From Pirellulales bacterium (GTDB lineage: Bacteria > Planctomycetota > Planctomycetia > Pirellulales > JALHPA01): 64,000 bases of DNA. Each line of letters starts with the position of its first letter. The first letter of the stretch is position 1. The stretch lies in NCBI GenBank assembly GCA_033762255.1, contig JANRLT010000008.1, positions 124,001 to 188,000 of the forward strand, read 5' to 3'. The notes below the pieces were generated by a model. It was given only the letters and a program-made list of their open reading frames with translations, was not told where the DNA came from and searched no databases. Made by a program: the position numbers and the translations under genes. Of this stretch, positions 1 to 9,993 are shown piece by piece.

Positions 1-798
1 ATCGGAAGAGTAATTTGCCTGATGGCTGGCAACACCGGCGGTTTGCCAGTTATCGCGCGCGGCGGATAATCGCATGGCAAGTTCGCGCTGGGGATCTCCG
101 CGATCACGCTCCACGTCATACGTGGCGGAGGTGTATTCCGGATGATTGGCCAGGCAATGGTAACATTCGCGGTTATTTTCGATAATAAGCTTCCAATTCG
201 CGGGGACCAAATACTCTATGCAATGGGCGACCTTGGTATTGGGCAAATCGTGGGGGAGCAATTCCGCCGCGAGCGCGGCGCGGGCCGGGGCAAAATCCGG
301 CGGATTTTGCCCCAAATGCATAAAGACCAGCCCCGCGACTTCTTCCATGCGCACCGGCAGTAACCCATGATCGCGCGGATCAAACCCCAGCCCCATGCCG
401 GGAGAGGAAATCAGCTTTCCACCCCCGCCGTAGCTCCAACGATGATAAGGGCAAGTCCAGCTAGAACGTTGGCCCGCCGAATCGGCGCAGATGCGCATCC
501 CGCGGTGCCGGCAGATATTGTGATAGGCGGATAACCCATGCTGGGGATCATGCCAGACTAAAATCGAGTCGTTAAAGAGATTTACAACGACAAAACTGCC
601 TGGTTCTCGCAATTCACAGAGATGAGCGGCGAATAACCACCCGGACTGCCAAACGGCCAAGCGGTCCCATTCAAAGACTTCCGTCGAGGTGTAATATTCT
701 CGCGGCAACGAATAGCCATCGCGCACCGTGCGCAGGCAGGCGGCCAATGCTGTCCGGCTGGTCGGCGTCAAGCATGGATTTTCCAGTGAATCAGCCAT
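1..798 (-). CDS. Rieske (2Fe-2S) ring-hydroxylating oxygenase, large subunit (partial)
   Basis: Rieske non-heme iron oxygenases use a 2Fe-2S centre to feed electrons to a mononuclear iron that hydroxylates or demethylates a small substrate. Reading leftward from an ATG at 798, 266 codons stay open to the window edge, so the C-terminus is missing. The Rieske ligands are visible as CRH at residues 96-98 and CPYH at 116-119. The catalytic iron site follows as ECYHC near 211-215 and NHPEY near 218-222, giving His214 and His219. The layout resembles the glycine-betaine/carnitine/choline oxygenase branch, but the substrate cannot be read from half a protein. No reductase partner is seen within the window. 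The family call is firm and the substrate is unknown. Confidence 0.88.
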   Translation of the reverse strand, partial: MADSLENPCLTPTSRTALAACLRTVRDGYSLPREYYTSTEVFEWDRLAVWQSGWLFAAHLCELREPGSFVVVNLFNDSILVWHDPQHGLSAYHNICRHRGMRICADSAGQRSSWTCPYHRWSYGGGGKLISSPGMGLGFDPRDHGLLPVRMEEVAGLVFMHLGQNPPDFAPARAALAAELLPHDLPNTKVAHCIEYLVPANWKLIIENNRECYHCLANHPEYTSATYDVERDRGDPQRELAMRLSAARDNWQTAGVASHQANYSSD

Positions 799-976
799 GA
801 AACGCAAAACCAGACAGTTGGGTGGAGTGGAACGGGCGGCCTGGCAAACTAAAGAAATTGAACTGGTGATATTTCAAACTGCCAGATCGCAAAAGCTCGT
901 GATATTGAGATTACCTGAAATCACGCTTTCTGCCATTCGCTTTCGCGCAACAACTCCCGATTTTTGCGCAAACCGC

Positions 977-3900
977 TTATTTTTCCGTCGCCGGCTCATA
1001 ATCAATAGGTTGTCCATCCAGATTCCACTTGGCCGGAATTTCCACTTCCAGATGTCGCAAGATCGTGGGATACAAGTCGACATTGGCATGGGTGTCCCGC
1101 AATCGTCCCGGTTTGACACCCCGTCCCGAAAGAATACAAAAACCGTTGCGAATTTCGGGAATATCCCGCCCGCCGGAATGCCCCCGCCCCTGGCCCCCAT
1201 GGTCGGTGCAAACCATGATCAACCAATCCTCCGTGGCGGCGGTTTTTCGGTTCTTGACGGCCGCTAGGACTTTTGCCAAATGCAGGTCCACCTCCTCGAT
1301 GGCATTGGTGTATTTGTAGGATTTGGGGTGAAAACCATAGCCATGTCCGGCGGAGTCGGTATGTCCAAAATAGACAAAGATTGCCGCCGGGTCGGAGGTT
1401 TCGAGGTATTTGGCCGCCGCTTCGGCCACCAGTCGGTCGGCGTCTCGATAACCGTTTTTGTCCCCATCCAGCACCAACCGGGCAAAGTCCGCCTGAGCCA
1501 GGCAATGATCGTACATCGGTTGCCAAGAGACAAAGGCCGCAACCTCCGCGGCGGGTCGGGCGGATTTGATGCGGGCCAGAAAAGAGGGGTAGGCGGCCAG
1601 TTTGTGCCCGCGAAAATCATTGCCGACGATGCCATGCTTGTCCGCCTGGATTCCATTAATAATCGTCGACCATCCCGAGCCGCTGGCGGTGTCGGCGTTG
1701 GTTTTGCGCTGACCCAGCACGTCCATCTTATCGGTGTAGGCGCCGGTGGCGATGAGCTGTTTTAAATTTTCGGCCTGGGAGTATTCAATGGCATCCCCGC
1801 GCACGCCATCAATCCCCACCAATAAGACTTTCTTAACCAATTGGCCTTGCGCCGCTGCGGAAGGAGCTACGACTGGCTCTTCCTGCAAACAATATATCGC
1901 ACTGGCGGGGAGGGGCTGTTTGGGGAGATTAGGCCCGGCGTACAAAAGCTTTAAATCGAGTGTTCCTCCTCCCTGAAAGTACTCAATTTCTAATTCCACG
2001 GGTCCGGCGGGCAATTCGATCGGGTCTCCCGATTTTTCGATCGCGGGATGAATGCCGTCGTTTTCCACCACGGTCCGGCCATTGACCCTGAGCCGACTAC
2101 CATCATCCGATGCCAGCGTAAAAGTGTAGGGACCGGCCTGGGGCAGCACGCATACTCCCCGAAACCGCAAAGCATAATTGCCCGCGGGACGGGCCATATC
2201 AAACTTTAGCCCGTCGATCACTCCCTCCCGCAGGCGGGTCATTTCATCCAGGTTAGGCAGACGGGCCAAATCGGAGCGGGATTCAAAGTAATCATAATGC
2301 CAGCCGGGAACTAGCTTTTTTCCTTGATATTCCAGCGGTTCCACCTTGGTAAAGGTGGCCTCACTGACCAAACTGGAACGGCCCGTGGGGGTAAATAACC
2401 GCGTCCGAATCTTGACGCTATCATGGATTTTCACCGTTTTGTCAAACAGTGGCGAATCCTGGGTGGGGACCGCTCCATCCAGCGTGTAACGCACTTCCCC
2501 GGAATTTCCCAGCATTTGCAGGGTTAAATCTTGGGCATCAGTAAAGCGTTCGTTACCGGTGACCTTGACCGCGTCGCAGTAATTTCGAAACGGCGACGCC
2601 GGCAGCCCCGCACCATTAATCAAATTGGGATTGGCCGATTTATTCCAGCCAAAGCGCACAAATTCCGCATCCGGCAGATCGTCACTCCAGACGGTAAGGG
2701 TTGTCCCCTCGATGGTCCCTTGCGCGGGAACAAACTTTTCCAATGTCCCCACCTCTAAATGGCTAGGGGGTTGCCCATCGCGGGTCTTTAATCCGTCGGC
2801 ATGCTCAAATTCGATGATAAACTTTTGGCCATCGCGTTTTGCCGACTTAAACAGCGGCCCCGAATACACCAGATCCCGCTTGCCATACGTTTTTGCCAAC
2901 GCCCATAAGGCCAAACGTTCCCCCACATCGTGTTTGTTATTGGGGTGAATGTCATTGACGTTATTCACCAAATCGGTGGTAACCGCCATGCCGGTTTGGG
3001 GAATGGCAAGGGCCCGCAATTGGGCATCCCAAATCCCCTCGAGATTGCCATCGGCATAGCGGGCGTACGGAGCGAGCTGCACATAGTAAAAAGGAAAGTC
3101 CCCTTGCTGCCAAACGCCGCGCCAACCGTGGATCAGAGCCTGCATCTTTTCATAATATTCCATCCCCTGGCCATTGTTGGCTTCCCCCTGGTACCAAATC
3201 ACCCCGCGCATGCCATAGGGCCGTAGGGGGTGGATCATGGCGTTATAAATGCACCCCGGTCCCGTCCCGACCAACGGATGCTGAACAAGGGCGGGCTGGG
3301 GAGGCCATTGACCAAAGGGAATTTCGCGTATTTTGGCCCCCCAAGCGGCTTGGCGGTCCAGGCTTTCGGGCAATTCCCGCTGGTATTGTTGATTGGCGGA
3401 GCGGATCTGTTGGCTGAAATGTTGCAAACCCGGCACATGGTCAAACCCCGCCAGCGGGGTCCAGGGTTCAATAGCCGTCCCGCCCCAGGAACTATTGATC
3501 AGACCAATCGGCACATTTAATTCGCCGTGCAACTTCTTGCCAAAGTAATACGCGACGGCGGAAAACTTGCGCGCGTTGTCGGGAGTGCAAGGGAGCCATT
3601 CGCCGACAAAATTGGTTTGGGGAACGCCGCTGGCGATCAGGGGAACGGTTAACAACCGAATGTTCGCATGCTTGGCGGCGGGAATATCTTGTCCAGCGCG
3701 GGCGCTGGATTCCAAGCCCCACTGCATGTTGGATTGGCCGGAACAAAGCCAGACTTCGCCGATTAGCACATCCTTATAAGTGATGCTATTTTTACCCACG
3801 ATTCGCAGTTCGTGCGGGCCCCCCGCGGCAAGGGGCGTAAGATCGACGCGCCAATTGCCGTATTTATCGGCCGTGGTTTGCTGGCGAAGATCGGCCAATT

Positions 3901-4075
3901 GGACAGTGATCTCTTCGCCCGGTTCGGACCAACCCCAAATGGGAATCGGCTGATCGCGCTGCAGCACCATATGATGGGAAAAGACCGCGGGCAATTCCAC
4001 CGCCGGGGCAATCCCAGGCAGGGCGGTTAAACAGATCGCGAATACAAAACTCAATAGCCAAGTTGGACGTGGCAT
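977..4075 (-). CDS. Secreted sialate O-acetylesterase / PA14 / type I phosphodiesterase fusion
   Basis: This is one uninterrupted protein of about 1032 residues carrying two hydrolases. A signal peptide (residues 1-25, ending near APA) leads into a sialate 9-O-acetylesterase (SASA) domain with the GQSN nucleophile motif at 113-116 and a DIH motif near 372-374. A chitobiase-C/FN3-like segment lies at about 500-580 and a PA14 domain at about 590-725. From about 745 there is an alkaline-phosphatase-superfamily type I phosphodiesterase. Its metal and nucleophile signatures are present: GIDG, GWST, HTDSAGHG, TDHGG and GHSG. The ORF extends 31 codons upstream, but ATG 4075 begins a clean signal peptide. 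SASA enzymes remove acetyl esters from sugars. The phosphodiesterase substrate is unknown; a joint role on decorated extracellular glycans is inference. Confidence 0.85.
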   Translation of the reverse strand: MPRPTWLLSFVFAICLTALPGIAPAVELPAVFSHHMVLQRDQPIPIWGWSEPGEEITVQLADLRQQTTADKYGNWRVDLTPLAAGGPHELRIVGKNSITYKDVLIGEVWLCSGQSNMQWGLESSARAGQDIPAAKHANIRLLTVPLIASGVPQTNFVGEWLPCTPDNARKFSAVAYYFGKKLHGELNVPIGLINSSWGGTAIEPWTPLAGFDHVPGLQHFSQQIRSANQQYQRELPESLDRQAAWGAKIREIPFGQWPPQPALVQHPLVGTGPGCIYNAMIHPLRPYGMRGVIWYQGEANNGQGMEYYEKMQALIHGWRGVWQQGDFPFYYVQLAPYARYADGNLEGIWDAQLRALAIPQTGMAVTTDLVNNVNDIHPNNKHDVGERLALWALAKTYGKRDLVYSGPLFKSAKRDGQKFIIEFEHADGLKTRDGQPPSHLEVGTLEKFVPAQGTIEGTTLTVWSDDLPDAEFVRFGWNKSANPNLINGAGLPASPFRNYCDAVKVTGNERFTDAQDLTLQMLGNSGEVRYTLDGAVPTQDSPLFDKTVKIHDSVKIRTRLFTPTGRSSLVSEATFTKVEPLEYQGKKLVPGWHYDYFESRSDLARLPNLDEMTRLREGVIDGLKFDMARPAGNYALRFRGVCVLPQAGPYTFTLASDDGSRLRVNGRTVVENDGIHPAIEKSGDPIELPAGPVELEIEYFQGGGTLDLKLLYAGPNLPKQPLPASAIYCLQEEPVVAPSAAAQGQLVKKVLLVGIDGVRGDAIEYSQAENLKQLIATGAYTDKMDVLGQRKTNADTASGSGWSTIINGIQADKHGIVGNDFRGHKLAAYPSFLARIKSARPAAEVAAFVSWQPMYDHCLAQADFARLVLDGDKNGYRDADRLVAEAAAKYLETSDPAAIFVYFGHTDSAGHGYGFHPKSYKYTNAIEEVDLHLAKVLAAVKNRKTAATEDWLIMVCTDHGGQGRGHSGGRDIPEIRNGFCILSGRGVKPGRLRDTHANVDLYPTILRHLEVEIPAKWNLDGQPIDYEPATEK

Positions 4076-4347
4076 GGATTTTGGCTCGTAAAAAACGTAA
4101 TGATATGCCACATGAGGGCGTGTGTCAGCGGTGGTCTTATCCTCATTGGTGCATCTATAAAACGTCAAGTGAGAATGTGATTAACCGCGGGAATTGCGCA
4201 AAATGCCGCGAACTCTGGATCATGCCAAAATTTACTGGTTGACCCAAGCTGGATGTGCTGGGTAGAGTAATTCTGCTTACGCCAGTCAGTTCCCCGCGAA
4301 AATGAAATGAGCGCATCCCGCTAAATTAGCTTGGAGTATTTTTGCAC

Positions 4348-5031
4348 ATGATGCCCGCAACCACGCCCAGCGCTGAAAAAATCGACTATCTTAATCCGGG
4401 CGTTCCCGGGGAATTGCCCTGGCACGAAGTTCCGTTAGTACGCGCCACGTCGGAAAGTCTGGCGGGATATGGGCTGTTGGTCGATGACCCGGATCATTTT
4501 CCCATTGAAATAGTCACCTGGCCCGCCCAAGGATGGCGGCCCGTTGACGCGGGGACCGGCAACGAAGCCGGCACGACCAAGGGGAATTTTCGTTTTTGGT
4601 GGGAAGGGGACGTGCTCTTTGGCAAAAATGAGGCGGTCCAGGCGGAATACTTACTGGGATGGTCGTGCAATCCCGGCATGGCCCAGCGTGGGCCGACTCC
4701 TGCCGCCACCCCTCCGCAAGTCCTGCTATGGCATGCCAATTATCATCCCGATGGGGGGCAACTCTTTTTCCCCCTTGATCGGCAGCCGTTTGTCTGTCCG
4801 CTGGCCCTTCCCGGGGATGATGTCCGCCCCGAAAATTTTGTGGCGTTTGTGTTTGATGGAAGCCAGGGTTTATACATTCACCCGAATGTCTGGCACGAAG
4901 GAATTTTTCCGCTGGTCCCTCAAGCGACGTTTTCCGATGAGCAGGGACGGGTCCACGCCCGGGTCAGTTGCAATTTGGCCCGGGAATTTGGCGTTTTCCT
5001 CAGTGTGCGCTTAACCGCAAATGGAATTTAA
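4348..5031 (+). CDS. Ureidoglycolate lyase (AllA)-like cupin protein
   Basis: About 227 residues resembling the ureidoglycolate lyase family, cupin-fold proteins that release urea from ureidoglycolate in purine/allantoin breakdown. Supporting features are the length, the ring of aromatic and acidic residues in the first half, and a C-terminal YIHPNVWHE stretch that matches the family's conserved His/Trp-His region. An in-frame TTG at 4342 sits 5 bases after a GGAG (4333-4336) and could be the true start; ATG codons at 4348 and 4351 are the alternatives. No other allantoin or urea genes are nearby, so the catabolic role is unsupported by context. It could be a related cupin of different function. 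The call rests on family resemblance only. Confidence 0.55.
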   Translation: MMPATTPSAEKIDYLNPGVPGELPWHEVPLVRATSESLAGYGLLVDDPDHFPIEIVTWPAQGWRPVDAGTGNEAGTTKGNFRFWWEGDVLFGKNEAVQAEYLLGWSCNPGMAQRGPTPAATPPQVLLWHANYHPDGGQLFFPLDRQPFVCPLALPGDDVRPENFVAFVFDGSQGLYIHPNVWHEGIFPLVPQATFSDEQGRVHARVSCNLAREFGVFLSVRLTANGI

Positions 5032-5197
5032 CACGATTCTCATTAATTTGTCGGCCTCACTTTGCTAAAAATGCCCCTCTCCCCATCTTTTTATAAGGCC
5101 CGCGAACTATAATTACTCAACGTTGTCCTCCTTGTGAGTTGGGGAGGATAAAGCAGGCATGATCCCGTCACGCGTTGATTAACAGTTAGCAAGTCTT

Positions 5198-6589
5198 ATG
5201 TCCGATCCATCGCCAGCGCATTTTCCACTAAAGAATTCGGCCTTGGGCCTGATCGCTTGCCTCTTGATAGCCGGTTGCCAGCCTCCTCCCCCCGCTTCCG
5301 GCCCACCCCCGGCAATGTCTGTCACTACGGTCAAGCCACTGGTCAAGTCGATAGTCGAGTGGGATGAATATGTGGGCCGGTTGGAGGCGATCGAATTTGT
5401 CGAGGTTCGCTCGCGCGTCGCGGGTTATTTGGATGAGATTAAATTTGGCGAAGGGGATATTGTCCAACAAGGCCAAGTGCTGTTTGTGATCGATCCCAAG
5501 CCCTTTGCCGCCCTGGTGAAGGCGTCACGGGCAATGGTGAACGAGTCGCAAGCCAACCTGGAAAAAGCCAAGTCCGGCATGATCGAGGCTGAAGCCCAGC
5601 AGGTATCAGCAAAGGCCCGCAATGACCTGGCGCAAAAGAATTTTAATCGAGCGGCCATTTTAATCAAAAACAACACAATTTCTCGCGAAGATTATGATCT
5701 GGCGGAATCGAAACAAGTCGAAACCGCCTCCGAGGTCGAAGCCGCCGCGGCGCAATTGGCGGTCTCGCGGGCAAATTATGAATCAGCCCAGGCCGCGGTG
5801 AAAACCGCCGAAGCCAACGCCGCCGTGGCGGAATTGGAGCTATCTTATACGCAAGTCACCGCGCCGATCACGGGTCGGATTAGCCGTCAATACATTACCC
5901 GTGGGAATTGGATTAGTGGCGGCACCTCTCCCCAGTCCACGTTGCTGACGACGATTGTTTCGCTCAATCCGATTCACTGCATATTCGACGCCGACGAAGC
6001 GGCCTATTTGAAATATGTCCGCCTAGCAAAATCCGGCGAGCGGGAAAGCAGTCGCGTGGTGCGAAACCCCGTGTACCTAGCCCTGGCGGATGAAAAATCA
6101 TTTCCCCATCAAGGCCACATGGACTTTGTCGATAATCGCCTGGACCAGGATACCGCGACCATCCGGGGGCGGGCCATTTTTAAAAATGACGATCTGACAT
6201 TGACGCCGGGACTTTTTGCGCGGGTTCGATTGCCGGGTAGCGAACGGCATTCCGCCATCATGCTGCCGGATCAGGCCATTGGCACCGATCTGGCTGAAAA
6301 ATTTGTCTATGTGGTGGAAGCGGGAAACAAGATTCGCCGCCAAGTTGTCACCCTAGGGCCAATTATCGACGGATTGCAATTGATTCGAGAGGGACTCAAA
6401 GGGGATGAAACGATCGTATTGGACGGCATCCAACGTGTGCGCCCCGGCAGCGAAGTCCAAGCCAAAATGGTCACCTTTGAACCTGTGGAAGATGGCCTGC
6501 CGGACGATTATCAACCCGTTCCCCAGGATCAATGGATTTCCCGCCAATCCAGTCCGGTTACTGTTGAAAACGAAGAATTAAAAAATTGA
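5198..6589 (+). CDS. RND efflux periplasmic adaptor (membrane fusion lipoprotein)
   Basis: A 463-residue adaptor that would bridge an inner-membrane RND pump and an outer-membrane channel. It begins with a lipoprotein signal whose lipobox LIAGC puts the acylated cysteine at residue 27, followed by a proline-rich linker. Next come a biotinyl/lipoyl-like half-motif, a long alanine- and glutamate-rich coiled-coil hairpin (about 110-230), the second lipoyl half with APITGRIS, and beta-barrel and membrane-proximal domains. This is the AcrA/MexA arrangement at a normal family length. The pump gene follows after 124 bases on the same strand, so the two are very likely co-expressed. No TolC-like channel or regulator gene adjoins them. 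A TATAAT at 5108-5113 is a possible promoter element. Confidence 0.93.
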   Translation: MSDPSPAHFPLKNSALGLIACLLIAGCQPPPPASGPPPAMSVTTVKPLVKSIVEWDEYVGRLEAIEFVEVRSRVAGYLDEIKFGEGDIVQQGQVLFVIDPKPFAALVKASRAMVNESQANLEKAKSGMIEAEAQQVSAKARNDLAQKNFNRAAILIKNNTISREDYDLAESKQVETASEVEAAAAQLAVSRANYESAQAAVKTAEANAAVAELELSYTQVTAPITGRISRQYITRGNWISGGTSPQSTLLTTIVSLNPIHCIFDADEAAYLKYVRLAKSGERESSRVVRNPVYLALADEKSFPHQGHMDFVDNRLDQDTATIRGRAIFKNDDLTLTPGLFARVRLPGSERHSAIMLPDQAIGTDLAEKFVYVVEAGNKIRRQVVTLGPIIDGLQLIREGLKGDETIVLDGIQRVRPGSEVQAKMVTFEPVEDGLPDDYQPVPQDQWISRQSSPVTVENEELKN

Positions 6590-6713
6590 TATTGGATGAT
6601 TTCAAGTTTGAGATTGTATTGATCCCCACTAGTCCCTCGCCCTACCCACTGCACCTCAGTTCCCCTCACTCCTGCACCTCCGCTCCACCGCTCTCCCCTC
6701 ACCCCTTACCCGC

Positions 6714-9700
6714 ATGCGGTTTGCACAGTTTTTTGTCGATCGACCCATCTTTGCCACGGTGATCAGCACGGTCATTGTGATTCTGGGCGTGGTGGCGTAT
6801 GGGACCCTGCCGACGGCCCAATATCCCGACATTGCCCCGCCGACCATCGTGGTGCGGGCAAGTTACCCGGGTGCCTCGCCCGAGGTCATCGCCGCGACCG
6901 TCGCCACCCCGATCGAACAAGAAGTCAACGGCGTGCAGAACATGCTGTATATGTCGTCGGTCAGCACGACCGACGGCCAGATGACGCTGACCATCACGTT
7001 TAAGTTGGGGACGGATTTGGACATCGCCCAGGTGCAGGTGCAAAATCGCGTGGCGATAGCCGAAGCCCGGCTGCCGGAGGAAGTACGACGGTTAGGAGTG
7101 ACCACGACCAAGTCCTCCCCCGATATCCTGATGGTGATTCACCTGAGATCACCCGATAAATCCTACGACCAACTGTATATCGGCAATTATGCCTTGGTGC
7201 AAATTCGCGACGCCTTGGCCCGTGTGGATGGCGTGGGAGACGTTACCCCGTTTGGCCTGCGCGAATATAGCATGCGGGTCTGGCTGGACCCCGAAAAGCT
7301 GGCCCATTTGCGGTTGACACCCGGCGATGTGGTAAAGGCCCTCCGCGATCAAAATGTGCAAGTGGCATCGGGGGTCATTGGGCAAGAGCCGATTCCCAAT
7401 GCCAGTAATTTCCAATTAAACGTTAACACCTTGGGCCGGCTCAACGACCCACGCCAATTTGAGGAAATCGTTGTCCGCACTGGTCGCCAAGGGCAAGTGG
7501 TCAAGGTACGGGATATCGCCCGGGTCGAGCTGGCCGCGCGTGATTATTCCGTGATCAGCTACCTGGACAATGAACCCGCGGTGGCAATCGTGGTCACACA
7601 ACGTCCTAGTTCCAACGCCGTGGCCACGGCCGAGGCCGTTAAACATGAGATGGCCGAACTGGCCAAAAATTTTCCCCGGGGGCTGGAATACCAGATCGTT
7701 TATAACCCGACCGAATTTGTCGAGGAGTCCATCACCTCGGTCATCCATACACTTCTTGAAGCGGTCGTCCTGGTAATCATTGTCGTGCTCGTATTTTTGC
7801 AAAATTGGCGGGCCACGGTGATTCCGTTGGTGGCGATTCCCGTTTCGCTGATTGGCACGTTTGCCGCCATGACGGTCTTTGGCTTTTCGCTGAACATGCT
7901 ATCGCTGTTTGGGCTAATTTTGGCGATCGGCATTGTGGTGGATGACGCGATTGTCGTTGTGGAAAACGTCGAACGGCACATCGCGGCGGGCATGTCCCCC
8001 CGCGCGGCGTCCTACCGCGCCATGAGCGAAATCACCGCGGCGGTTATTGCCATCGCCTTTGGCCTGTCCGCCGTGTTTGTCCCCACCGCATTTTTGACGG
8101 GCATCACCGGGCAGTTTTATCGGCAGTTCGCCCTGACCATCGCGGTCTCCACGCTCTTATCCGCGCTGGTTTCCTTGACATTGACTCCCGCGCTGTGCGC
8201 CATTTTGCTCAAACCGCACGACGCCCCCAAGGATTGGTTTACTAAACTCTATGACTTTCTCTTGGGCTGGTTTTTTCGCGGATTTAATCTGGCATTTGAC
8301 AAAACCAGCAACTGGTACGCGGGAGCGGTAAATTTTGTCGTCCGCTTTCCGGTCCTACCGCTCATGGTCTACGGAATTTTGATCGCCCTGACTGTGTACG
8401 GTTTTCAAATTGTGCCCACCGGATTTATCCCCGCCCAGGACAAGGGCTACCTCATCACCGCCATCCAATTGCCCGATGGCGCCTCGCTTAAACGGACCGA
8501 CGAGGTTGTCCGCCAGGCCACCGAAATCATCCTAAAACATCCCGGTGTGGAGCATGCCGTGGCGTTTGTCGGTTTTTCCGGGGCGACGCGGGCCAATGCC
8601 ACCAACGCCGCGGCGATTTTTGTCACGCCCAAGCCCTTTCATGAGCGGATCGCCCATGGGCCGACGGCCAATGAACTGCTCATGGATTTGCAGCGGGAAT
8701 TATCCCAAATTGAAAAAGCCGACATCTTTGTGGTTCCGCCTCCGCCGGTACAGGGGATCGGCACCGCGGGAGGATACAAATTTTTGGTCCAAGACCGCGC
8801 CGGTCGACCCCCCAGCGCCCTGCAGCAGGCGACCGATGACCTGGTCGGCGCGGCGTACCAGCCGGGGTTGCCCCTGATGGGCGTATTTTCCACCTATCGA
8901 GCCAGCGCGCCGCAGCTCTATGCCGAAATTGACCGCGTCAAGGCCCAGATGTTGAACGTTCCCTTGCCAAATATATTTGAAACTTTGCAGGTAAACCTCG
9001 GTTCGGCGTATGTGAATGACTTTAACCAATTTGGGCGGACGTTTCAGGTGCGGGCCCAGGCCGATGGGCAGTATCGCACGCGCCCCGAGGACATCCTCAA
9101 GCTCAAGACCCGCAACGCGCGGGGAGAAATGGTGCCGCTGGGGTCGGTGCTTAGTGTGAATTGGCGCAGCGGCCCCGACCGCGTCACCCGCTATAACATG
9201 TATCCCGCCGCCGAGGTGCAGGGAGACACCTTGCCGGGATATAGCTCCGGCCAGGCCATCGCCGAGATTGAGCGCCTAGCCGACGAAAAACTGCCTCCCG
9301 GCATGACCATCTCTTGGACGGACCTGGCCTATCAAGAGCAACTCGCCGGCAACACCGCCATCTATATTTTTCCCTTGTGCGTGCTGTTTGTATTTTTGGT
9401 TCACTCCGCCGAGTACGAAAGCTGGTCGCTGCCCCTGGCGATTATTTTGATCGCGCCGGTTTGCATACCCTTTGCCCTGGGGGGCGTCTGGCTGCGGGGG
9501 ATGGATAACAACCTGATCACGCAGATCGGCTTTGTGGTGTTGATCGGCCTGGCGGCCAAGAACGCCGTGTTGATCGTGGAATTTGCCAAACAACTCGAAG
9601 AAGAAGGCCGCGAAACCGTCGCCGCCGCGGTCGAGGCCTGCCGCCTGCGCCTGCGCCCCATCATGATGACCTCGTTCGCGTTTATCCTGGGCGTAGTCCC

Positions 9701-9959
9701 CCTGGCCCGCGCGGTCGGACCGGGGGCGGAACTGCGGCAGGTTTTGGGGACGGCGGTGTTTTTTGGCATGCTGGGCGTGACAATCTTTGGCCTATTTTTG
9801 ACCCCGGCGTTTTATGTGATCATTCGCCGCCTGACGGGGACCAAGTTTAAGAAACATGGGGAGGAAGATGGTGAATTAACAGCCTACACCCCCGAACCAG
9901 TATCATTAAATGGCGCAAACTCCACGCCACTCGCGGAATTGGAATACTCAAGAAAATAA
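6714..9959 (+). CDS. RND multidrug efflux pump, AcrB/HAE1 type
   Basis: A 1081-residue inner-membrane, proton-driven exporter of the hydrophobe/amphiphile efflux-1 family, normal in length for AcrB. It starts with the typical MRFAQFFVDRPIFA cap and has two large periplasmic loops, each after TM1 and TM7, and twelve predicted membrane segments. The TM4 proton-relay pair is visible as adjacent aspartates in GIVVDDAIVVVEN. The conserved GFIPAQDKGY stretch at the start of the second half is also present. It pairs with the adaptor gene just upstream. The last 40 or so residues are a non-conserved hydrophilic tail. Substrate range cannot be told from the sequence. The spacer before the gene is an unusual pyrimidine-rich tract lacking an obvious ribosome-binding site. 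Confidence 0.95.
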   Translation: MRFAQFFVDRPIFATVISTVIVILGVVAYGTLPTAQYPDIAPPTIVVRASYPGASPEVIAATVATPIEQEVNGVQNMLYMSSVSTTDGQMTLTITFKLGTDLDIAQVQVQNRVAIAEARLPEEVRRLGVTTTKSSPDILMVIHLRSPDKSYDQLYIGNYALVQIRDALARVDGVGDVTPFGLREYSMRVWLDPEKLAHLRLTPGDVVKALRDQNVQVASGVIGQEPIPNASNFQLNVNTLGRLNDPRQFEEIVVRTGRQGQVVKVRDIARVELAARDYSVISYLDNEPAVAIVVTQRPSSNAVATAEAVKHEMAELAKNFPRGLEYQIVYNPTEFVEESITSVIHTLLEAVVLVIIVVLVFLQNWRATVIPLVAIPVSLIGTFAAMTVFGFSLNMLSLFGLILAIGIVVDDAIVVVENVERHIAAGMSPRAASYRAMSEITAAVIAIAFGLSAVFVPTAFLTGITGQFYRQFALTIAVSTLLSALVSLTLTPALCAILLKPHDAPKDWFTKLYDFLLGWFFRGFNLAFDKTSNWYAGAVNFVVRFPVLPLMVYGILIALTVYGFQIVPTGFIPAQDKGYLITAIQLPDGASLKRTDEVVRQATEIILKHPGVEHAVAFVGFSGATRANATNAAAIFVTPKPFHERIAHGPTANELLMDLQRELSQIEKADIFVVPPPPVQGIGTAGGYKFLVQDRAGRPPSALQQATDDLVGAAYQPGLPLMGVFSTYRASAPQLYAEIDRVKAQMLNVPLPNIFETLQVNLGSAYVNDFNQFGRTFQVRAQADGQYRTRPEDILKLKTRNARGEMVPLGSVLSVNWRSGPDRVTRYNMYPAAEVQGDTLPGYSSGQAIAEIERLADEKLPPGMTISWTDLAYQEQLAGNTAIYIFPLCVLFVFLVHSAEYESWSLPLAIILIAPVCIPFALGGVWLRGMDNNLITQIGFVVLIGLAAKNAVLIVEFAKQLEEEGRETVAAAVEACRLRLRPIMMTSFAFILGVVPLARAVGPGAELRQVLGTAVFFGMLGVTIFGLFLTPAFYVIIRRLTGTKFKKHGEEDGELTAYTPEPVSLNGANSTPLAELEYSRK

Positions 9960-9993
9960 ATTGCGTTGCTGGAGCGAAATAGGGTCTTATTTT

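Noticed and set aside
728-1267. Open frames on the plus strand opposite the Rieske gene and the esterase fusion
   Set aside because: They are shadows of the real minus-strand genes, which have clear motifs throughout.
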